Assembly: GCF_014204535.1 (NCBI RefSeq)
Contig: NZ_JACHLR010000004.1
Coordinates: 268,368-332,367, forward strand
Reading direction: 5' to 3'
Source: Novosphingobium chloroacetimidivorans
GTDB taxonomy: Bacteria; Pseudomonadota; Alphaproteobacteria; Sphingomonadales; Sphingomonadaceae
Length of the DNA: 64,000 nt
Positions 58,802 through 64,000 of the stretch are shown here, piece after piece (positions within the stretch are counted from its first letter, which is position 1; each line of letters opens with the position of its first letter). Under the pieces are notes generated by a model. It ran no database searches and was not told the DNA's origin. It was given only the letters and a program-made list of their open reading frames with translations. A program made the translations under genes and the position numbers.

Positions 58802-59646
58802 GCCGGAAGCGCTCCGCCCGCAAGCGTCAGCGCCGCCTGCAGTCGGGCGACCGAGGCGGCGAGGTCGTCCAGCGGCGTGGACGTCGCGGCCATCTCGATG
58901 GAGAACCAGCCGGCGTACCCGGCGTCCTGCAAGGCGCGGATCGCTCGTGCGGCTTGTGCCGGGTCGGCGGGGGCGGGCGCGAGGTGCGGCTCGCTGACGT
59001 GGACATGGCCGATGGTGTCGAGCGCCTGGGCGGCGATCGCCTCGATGCGGTCGAAGTCGCCTTCCATGTGCAGCGCGCCGATATCGAAGTTGAGCACCAC
59101 CGCCGGATGGTCGACCCGGCGCACGAAGGCCTCGGCGTCCTCGACACGGTTCAGGAAATTGGTGCCATAGGCGCGGCCGTTGGGCTCCATGGCGATCCGC
59201 GTACCCGCTGCCAGGGCACGGTCGCCCAATGCGTGGAAGACCTCGGCTGCCTGGTCGTGCGCATCCTGCTCGGACATGCCGTCCGGGTAGGCGCGCTGCC
59301 GGGGCGAGCCGAATACCAGGTTGGGGATGCCGAGGCGCCCGGCGAGGCCGATCGCGCGCTCCATTGCCGCGACCAGCCGCGCGCGGGGCTCCTCGCCTTC
59401 GAAGAGCGTCGCGCCCGAGACCCCGAACAGCAGCGACTGCATCGAGACCAGGGTCAGCCCGGCATCGCGCATCGGGGCCAGCGCATGCTCCACTTCGGCA
59501 TCCGTCGGCGCGAACGGATCGGCGGCACCGGCGAGGAACAGGCCCGGCGCGATCTCCAGTCCGGTGAAGCCCGCGCGTGCCAGGATCGCGTAGGCGCCGT
59601 CCCGCTCGCTTGCCGGCCAGGCGATATTGGAGACGGCCAGCTTCAT
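58798..59646 (-). CDS. Sugar phosphate isomerase/epimerase (TIM barrel)
   Basis: A 282-residue protein of the xylose-isomerase-like/AP endonuclease 2 superfamily. Visible features are KLAVSNIAWPASE at the start, FTGLEIAPGLFL, ALAAGTRIAMEPNGRAYG with a metal-binding Glu, and GHVHVSEPHLAP with paired His. Such enzymes act on keto-sugars or inositols. It overlaps the SDR gene (ATGA) and the GtrB-like gene (GTGA). Confidence 0.85.
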   Translation of the reverse strand: MKLAVSNIAWPASERDGAYAILARAGFTGLEIAPGLFLAGAADPFAPTDAEVEHALAPMRDAGLTLVSMQSLLFGVSGATLFEGEEPRARLVAAMERAIGLAGRLGIPNLVFGSPRQRAYPDGMSEQDAHDQAAEVFHALGDRALAAGTRIAMEPNGRAYGTNFLNRVEDAEAFVRRVDHPAVVLNFDIGALHMEGDFDRIEAIAAQALDTIGHVHVSEPHLAPAPADPAQAARAIRALQDAGYAGWFSIEMAATSTPLDDLAASVARLQAALTLAGGALPA

Positions 59647-60614
59647 GCCGGCACGCGCTCCGCCTGGACGAACTCGGCCACCGCTGCGAGCACCTCTTCA
59701 CGCGTCGCCATGTATGGGCCGGGCTGACCCCAGAGCGCCGCGTGGCGGGTGCGCATGTCCTCGCTGTGCACGCGCGCCGTACTCTCGGGCATGGCGGTGC
59801 CGGTGACCGCCCGGTGCACCTCGCCGGCCGACAGCTGTGGCGGCGAAAGGTGCAGGACCTCCAGCCCGTGCTCCAGCCCCAGGCCGATGTCCCGCCACAG
59901 CCGGCGCATGTCGTAGAACTGGAACCGGCTCTCCCGATTGGTGAAGCGCAGCGCGCCGAGCCCGGCGCCGACCACCGCCTGCTCCAGCGCGGTCCTCTGC
60001 CCGGAAGCGTCTAGGGCCGCCCGGTCGATCATATGCATGCCAAGCTCTGCATCGAGCGGATAGAGCCGGTCGAGCACGGGCGCGAGCGCGCTGCCTACCG
60101 CCCCGCGCAGCTGCTCCAGCCCGGCAGGCGGCACCATCGAGGGCATCGGGTTCATGAAGTCGAACAGGAAGTTCTTCTTCAGCACCGGACCGAACAGTGC
60201 GGGCAGGCGCACGACCAGCGCACCCGTAAACCGCTCGGCCACGAAGGCCTCCAGTCGCCGGCGGTTCACGCCATAGGGCGTCGCGGTTTCGAAGGCGGTG
60301 GTATCCTCGTCCTCGGCGGCAAAGCCCGCCAGCACCGCCACGGTGGACACCAGCACGAACCGCCGCGCAGAGCCGATCGCGTCGAGTTGCTCGATCAGCG
60401 CATCGATGCGGGCGGCATCGCGCTCTGCAAAGCGGTTGGCCTCGAACATGGAGCCGGGCGCGGCGGCACAAACGACGGTATCGAACGATGCGCCCACCAG
60501 CTCGCCGACGTTGGCGCTGTTGAACCGCGCGGCGAAGGGATGCTGCCGGACCAGGTTGCCGCCGACGAACCCGGTATGTCCGATCAATCCGTCCACCGTC
60601 GATCCTTCTCGCAT
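59643..60614 (-). CDS. NAD(P)-dependent epimerase/dehydratase-like SDR
   Basis: A 323-residue extended short-chain dehydrogenase. GHTGFVGGNLVRQ is the GxxGxxG coenzyme motif, FVLVSTVAVLAG the catalytic Ser strand, and TPYGVNRRRLEAF has Tyr-x3 but Arg in place of the usual Lys. A GTG at 60596 (VDGLIGHTG) is an alternative start. It heads a minus-strand operon of nine genes and is divergent from ugd. Product unknown; the Tyr-x3-Arg change should alter or weaken standard catalysis. Confidence 0.75.
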   Translation of the reverse strand: MREGSTVDGLIGHTGFVGGNLVRQHPFAARFNSANVGELVGASFDTVVCAAAPGSMFEANRFAERDAARIDALIEQLDAIGSARRFVLVSTVAVLAGFAAEDEDTTAFETATPYGVNRRRLEAFVAERFTGALVVRLPALFGPVLKKNFLFDFMNPMPSMVPPAGLEQLRGAVGSALAPVLDRLYPLDAELGMHMIDRAALDASGQRTALEQAVVGAGLGALRFTNRESRFQFYDMRRLWRDIGLGLEHGLEVLHLSPPQLSAGEVHRAVTGTAMPESTARVHSEDMRTRHAALWGQPGPYMATREEVLAAVAEFVQAERVPA

Positions 60615-60676
60615 GCGCAGTGCACCCTCACGCGCCCGGTTACGCCAGTCTTCGGCTCAGGGACTACAAGTAGATG

Positions 60677-60694
60677 ATCGGTAGATACACCGAT
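60677..60694. promoter_or_regulatory. Palindrome between the SDR operon and ugd
   Basis: ATCGGT-AGATAC-ACCGAT is a perfect 6+6 palindrome in the 250-base divergent gap, with three TAGAT copies in and around it (60671, 60682, 60694 region). It could be the operator of a regulator controlling both divergent units. The same arms occur at 1631-1646 with a shorter spacer. Confidence 0.4.
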
Positions 60695-60864
60695 AGATGC
60701 CAAATTTGCGGCCATTGCTGCAGCCGCGTGCGTGCAGGCGGTGCGAACCGGCGTCATGTTCGCGAGTTACCACGTGCCTAGCTTCATTCCCGTGGCATCC
60801 CGCATTGCAGCGTTCCTGCGATTGGGCCATGTCCGCCACGGGCCTCAGGGGAGATTGCAGCTCA

Positions 60865-62166
60865 ATGCGCATCACGATGATCGGGTCGGGGTATGTCGGC
60901 CTCGTATCCGGAGCTTGCTTTGCCGACTTCGGGCACACCGTGGTGTGCGTCGACAAGGACGAGCGCAAGATCGCGGCGCTGAAAGGCGGGGCGATCCCGA
61001 TCTTCGAACCCGGGCTCGACCGTCTCGTGTCGGAGAACGTGCGCCGCGGGCGGCTTTCGTTCACCACCGACCTCGGCCCCGCCGTGGCCGAGGCGGACGC
61101 CGTGTTCATCGCGGTGGGCACGCCTTCGCGCCGTGGCGATGGCCATGCCGATCTGTCCTACGTCTTCGCCGCAGCGGAAGAGATCGCCCGGTCGCTCACC
61201 GGCTATACCGTGATCGTCGACAAGTCGACGGTGCCGGTCGGCACAGGCGACGAGGTGGAGCGGATCATCCACGCGACGGCTCCCGAAGCGGATTTCGCCG
61301 TCGTCTCCAACCCGGAGTTCCTGCGCGAAGGCGCGGCGATCGAGGACTTCAAGCGGCCCGACCGCGTCGTCATCGGCAGCGACGATCCGCGCGCGCTGGC
61401 GGTGTTGCGCGACATCTATCGCCCGCTCGCCATCGGGCGCTCGCCGATCGTCGAGATGGGCCGCCGCGCAGCAGAGCTCACCAAATACGCCGGCAACGCC
61501 TTCCTGGCGACCAAGATCACCTTCATCAACGAGATCGCCGACTTGTGCGAGAAGGTCGGCGCCGACGTGCAGGACGTCGCGCGCGGCATCGGCCTCGACA
61601 ACCGGATCGGGGCCAAGTTCCTCCATGCGGGGCCGGGCTATGGCGGCTCGTGCTTCCCCAAGGATACGCTGGCGCTGCTCAAGACCGCGCAGGACTACGA
61701 AGCGCCGCAGCGCATCGTCGAGGCGGTCGTGGGGGTGAACGACAACCGCAAGCGCGCGATGGGCCGCAAGGTGATCGCCGCCGTGGGAGGCGACATCCGC
61801 GACAAGACCGTTTGCGTGCTCGGCCTCACCTTCAAGCCCAACACCGACGACATGCGCGATTCGCCCGCCATCGCCGTGATCCAGACGCTGCAGGACGCGG
61901 GCGCCCACGTGCATGCGCACGACCCGGAAGGCACCGAGCAGGCGCAGAAGGTGCTGGAGAACGTCACCTACTTCGACGAGCCCTATGCCGCGATGGAAGG
62001 GGCCGAGGCGCTGGTGATCGTGACCGAGTGGGACAACTTCCGCGCGCTGGACCTGAAGCGGGTAAAGAGCCTGCTCGCCGCACCGGTGCTGGTGGACTTG
62101 CGCAACATCTACCCACGCGCGCGGTGCGAGGAGCTGGGGTTCACCTACTGTGGGATCGGGCGGTAG
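60865..62166 (+). CDS. ugd: UDP-glucose 6-dehydrogenase
   Basis: A 433-residue enzyme oxidising UDP-glucose to UDP-glucuronate for acidic polysaccharides. The NAD-binding motif is MIGSGYVGLVSGACFADFG, VDKSTVPVGTGD and NPEFLREGAAIEDF are family blocks, and the catalytic cysteine is in GPGYGGSCFPKDT. The C-terminal domain contains GLTFKPNTDDMRDSP. I chose ATG 60865, after GGGGAG; the upstream frame extends into the intergenic gap. Confidence 0.97.
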   Translation: MRITMIGSGYVGLVSGACFADFGHTVVCVDKDERKIAALKGGAIPIFEPGLDRLVSENVRRGRLSFTTDLGPAVAEADAVFIAVGTPSRRGDGHADLSYVFAAAEEIARSLTGYTVIVDKSTVPVGTGDEVERIIHATAPEADFAVVSNPEFLREGAAIEDFKRPDRVVIGSDDPRALAVLRDIYRPLAIGRSPIVEMGRRAAELTKYAGNAFLATKITFINEIADLCEKVGADVQDVARGIGLDNRIGAKFLHAGPGYGGSCFPKDTLALLKTAQDYEAPQRIVEAVVGVNDNRKRAMGRKVIAAVGGDIRDKTVCVLGLTFKPNTDDMRDSPAIAVIQTLQDAGAHVHAHDPEGTEQAQKVLENVTYFDEPYAAMEGAEALVIVTEWDNFRALDLKRVKSLLAAPVLVDLRNIYPRARCEELGFTYCGIGR

Positions 62167-62490
62167 GTTCATCCTCCACACACGCCGTCCAGAAACTTCG
62201 TCATTCCCGCGACCGCGGCAATCCATCTTTAGGTACGACGGCCTGTTCTCGGCTGACGAGAAGCGCGAGGCCGCGGCCGGCACGGTGCCGCAGCGCCAGA
62301 TCGAAGCGGCGCCGACTGATCGACAGCGCAAGCACCGGAGATGGATTCCCGGGTTTGCTGGAATGACGAAGGTGTGAGTGAGGCCTGTGGCTTGGGAAAA
62401 GCCGCCGCGACCCACTCACATTGACTTTTCCACATCCCCCCGCTACCTGCCCGCCTTTACCGTTCCTGCTGATTTCTCGTGGAGTGCCCC
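62167..62490. other. Intergenic region between ugd and rpoZ
   Basis: No gene is supported. Most of it is a long family A repeat (62199-62369). The last 100 bases should contain the rpoZ promoter; a TTGACT (62422-62427) lies about 65 bases before rpoZ, without a good -10. Confidence 0.5.
62199..62369. repeat. Dispersed paired palindrome (family A, copy 6, long loop)
   Basis: CGTCATTCCCGCGACCGCGG at the left, ATGGATTCCCGGGTTTGCTG then GAATGACGAAGG at the right. The right end is very like copy 4 (GATGGATTCCCG ... GGAATGACGAAGG). The loop is about 110 bases. Confidence 0.8.
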
Positions 62491-62835
62491 ATGGCGCGCG
62501 TTACCGTCGAAGATTGTGTCGACAAGGTCCCCAACCGTTTCGACCTCGTCCTGCTCGCCGCGCAGCGTGCGCGCGAAATCTCGGGCGGCGCCGAGCTGAC
62601 CATCGATCGCGATCGCGACAAGAACCCGGTCGTCGCCCTGCGTGAGATCGCCGAGACCACCGTGCGTCCCGACAACCTCAAGGAGACGCTGGTCACCTCG
62701 CTGCAGCGCGTGCTGCCCGAGGACGACGACGAGATGGACGAGATCGGCTCGCTCAGCCAGTCCGCCGAGGCTCTGCGCATCACTGCCGCCGCGCCGACGC
62801 GCAACACCTCGATCGGTTCCGACTACGACGGTTGA
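62491..62835 (+). CDS. rpoZ: RNA polymerase omega subunit
   Basis: A 114-residue protein. [30 protein letters not shown] (in two blocks) is the conserved omega N-terminus, including the VALREI segment. Omega helps assemble RNA polymerase and binds ppGpp in many bacteria. The C-terminal acidic tail ([13 protein letters not shown]) is typical of alphaproteobacteria. I chose ATG 62491 with GGAG 6 bases upstream. Confidence 0.97.
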   Translation: MARVTVEDCVDKVPNRFDLVLLAAQRAREISGGAELTIDRDRDKNPVVALREIAETTVRPDNLKETLVTSLQRVLPEDDDEMDEIGSLSQSAEALRITAAAPTRNTSIGSDYDG

Positions 62836-62865
62836 GTACCGGGGCTAGTGAGTACCGGGGTTAGG
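62834..62865. repeat. 16-bp tandem duplication after rpoZ
   Basis: GAGTACCGGGGCTAGT (62834-62849) and GAGTACCGGGGTTAGG (62850-62865) differ at two positions. The first copy overlaps the rpoZ stop codon. It lies in the 48-base gap to the next gene. Confidence 0.75.
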
Positions 62866-62883
62866 GCCTGAAGAGCGGGGCAG

Positions 62884-63735
62884 ATGGCAAAGCGCGATCG
62901 GACCCTGCCCAGGATACCCGGACCCAGGATGTCGGGGTCCAGACCGCCGGCACCGCGCGGTGCGGAGGTATCCGCGGCCGCGCCGTCCGGACACTCCGGA
63001 ACCACCGCCACCATCGCGATCTATTCGGTCAAGGGCGGCGTCGGCAAGACGACCATCGCCGCTAACTTGGCCTGGTGCTCGGCCGAGCTGTCCGGTCGGT
63101 CGACCCTGCTCTGGGACCTCGACGCGGCGGGCGGCTCGGGCTTCCTCTACGGCCTGGAGCCGCATCGGTCCCGCGCGGCGGGCGAGGTCTTCGCCCGCGA
63201 GGGCCATGCCGAAAAGCTGATCCGTCGCACCGCGTTCGACGGCCTCGACGTGCTGCCGGCCGACGAGTCGATCCGCACGCTCGATGCGACGCTCTCCGCG
63301 TTGGGCAAGCGCAAGCGGCTGGCCAAGCTCGCCGAGACGCTGGGCCAGCGCTACGAGCGCATCGTGCTCGATTGCCCGCCGGTGATGAACGAATTGAGCG
63401 CGCAAGTGGTGCGCGCCGCCGACCTCATCATCGTGCCGCTGCCGCCCTCGCCCTTGTCGGCCCGCGCGCTCGAGCTGGTGGTGCGCGAGGTGGCCGACCA
63501 CGCCAAGCGCCACCCGCCGATCCTTCCCGTGCTCTCGATGCTCGACATGCGCCGCACGCTGCACAAGGCGGCACGCGAGGAGAACCCGGCCTGGCCGGTG
63601 ATCCCCTACGCCAGCGCGGTCGAGCAATGCGCGGTGCAGCAGCGCCCCGTCGGCGCGATTGCGCCGCAGAGTCCCTCCGCCCAGCGCTTCATCGGCCTGT
63701 GGCGCGCGATCGAACGCAAGCTGGCCGAGCGTTAG
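62884..63735 (+). CDS. ParA/MinD-type ATPase
   Basis: A 283-residue P-loop ATPase. A Pro/Ala-rich leader of about 40 residues precedes IYSVKGGVGKTTIAANLAW (deviant Walker A, KGGVGKT), LLWDLDAAGGSGFLYGL (Walker A') and ERIVLDCPPVMNEL (Walker B). Members partition DNA, proteins or position envelope machines. No ParB partner is nearby. It follows rpoZ by 48 bases on the same strand. Links to flagellar number control (FlhG) or polysaccharide export are possible but not shown by sequence. Confidence 0.85.
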   Translation: MAKRDRTLPRIPGPRMSGSRPPAPRGAEVSAAAPSGHSGTTATIAIYSVKGGVGKTTIAANLAWCSAELSGRSTLLWDLDAAGGSGFLYGLEPHRSRAAGEVFAREGHAEKLIRRTAFDGLDVLPADESIRTLDATLSALGKRKRLAKLAETLGQRYERIVLDCPPVMNELSAQVVRAADLIIVPLPPSPLSARALELVVREVADHAKRHPPILPVLSMLDMRRTLHKAAREENPAWPVIPYASAVEQCAVQQRPVGAIAPQSPSAQRFIGLWRAIERKLAER

Positions 63736-63745
63736 CGCACGTCCT

Positions 63746-63896
63746 GTCCTCCCCGGCACGGGGAGGGGGACCGCGCGAAGCGTGGTGGAGGGGAGTCTCG
63801 GCGTCTCCTGGCCTTGCCGGCAAGCTAGTGTGAGGACGCGAGTCGCCACCACCCCTCGCTGCGCGAGCGGTCCCCCTCCCCGATCCGGGGAGGACA
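63746..63896. repeat. Dispersed inverted repeat (family E)
   Basis: GTCCTCCCCGGCACGGGGAG at the left and CCCCGATCCGGGGAGGAC at the right, with inner arms GGTCCCCCTCCC/GGGAGGGGGACC-like and GTGGTGGAGGGGA/CACCACCCCT. It follows the ParA-like gene and may end its transcript. Confidence 0.85.
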
Positions 63897-63907
63897 AGGT
63901 GCTCTCA

Positions 63908-64000
63908 GATCCTCCCCTGCAAGGGGAGGTGGCGCGCCTGAAAGGCGTGACGGAGGGTTGTCACCGCTGGTGGAGTGCTCGACCGAGAGGGTTACACCCC
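63908..64000. repeat. Dispersed inverted repeat (family D, copy 2, cut by window end)
   Basis: It starts GATCCTCCCCTGCAAGGGG exactly like copy 1 and continues with GACGGAGGGTTG and the shared loop (TCACCGCTGGTGGAGTGCTC, then GACCG and GAGGGTTA). The right arm lies beyond the window. Confidence 0.88.

Noticed and set aside
57776..59701. A 641-codon protein joining the GtrB-like gene with upstream sequence
   Set aside because: The first 300 codons are the wrong-frame shadow of the TIM-barrel isomerase gene. The GTG at 58801 with GTGA overlap marks the true start.

Overview
The window looks like a chromosomal segment of a high-GC alphaproteobacterium, most likely a sphingomonad (Sphingomonas/Novosphingobium type). 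The reasons are an FlbD-type sigma-54 activator translationally coupled to fliE, sigma-54 promoters next to a FliA (sigma-28) regulon, a short hook gene set, dense short-overlap operons, and several families of dispersed palindromic repeats of the kind common in these genomes. No lineage marker such as 16S rRNA is present, so the placement is an inference.

Layout. (1) 1-3682: the end of ferrochelatase (hemH), a receiver-like/winged-helix regulator, tRNA-Val(TAC), an entericidin-like lipoprotein too short for ordinary gene calling, a small hypothetical gene and a FixJ/LuxR-type regulator. (2) 3841-19863, minus strand: a flagellar operon read from flbD through fliE-F-G-H-I-J-K-L-M-N-O-P-Q-R and flhB to fliD and fliS (basal body, switch, export gate, cap). 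(3) 20114: flagellin fliC, divergent from flbD, with a strong terminator. (4) 21355-32498: an eleven-gene, tightly coupled polysaccharide operon: gmd and fcl (GDP-fucose), three glycosyltransferases, two hexapeptide acyltransferases, an SGNH hydrolase with a small partner, a Wzy-like polymerase and a Wzx-like flippase. (5) 32774: a lone Flp pilin, then a broken SnoaL-like gene. (6) 33551-43291, minus strand: flgB-C-D-E-F-G-H-I-J-K-L-motA-motB. (7) 43677-50154, plus strand: a second MotA/MotB-like pair, flgA, flgM, flgN, a lytic transglycosylase, flhA and fliA. (8) 50396-60614: membrane glycosyltransferase-like proteins and a minus-strand sugar operon (SDR, TIM-barrel isomerase, GtrB-like, FAD oxidoreductase, GtrA, DPM1-like, manC, manA, GT-C-like), divergent from ugd. 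(9) 62491-64000: rpoZ, a ParA-like ATPase and repeats.

How it works together. The segment encodes almost a complete flagellum. FlbD with sigma-54 probably drives the early/middle genes: near-consensus sigma-54 promoters precede flgB and the transglycosylase-flhA-fliA operon. FliA, restrained by FlgM, probably drives late genes. Four late genes or operons (fliC, fliD, flgM and the second MotA-like gene) share an upstream element of the form TAAA-like, 15-16 nt, CCGTTCT. manA, manC, gmd and fcl together form a complete path from fructose-6-phosphate-derived mannose-6-phosphate to GDP-fucose, apart from phosphomannomutase, which is not in the window.

The most notable observations are: a stator-like protein pair (a MotA homologue without its first membrane segment, plus a short MotB-like protein that keeps the W-x4-A-D motif but has lost most of the OmpA domain) inside the flgA/flgM/flgN region; palindromic repeats translated as the N-termini of FliP and FlgH; a FliM without the CheY-binding motif; an FlgH without a lipobox cysteine; very short FlgD and FlgE; and a gtr-like glycan module of unknown product.
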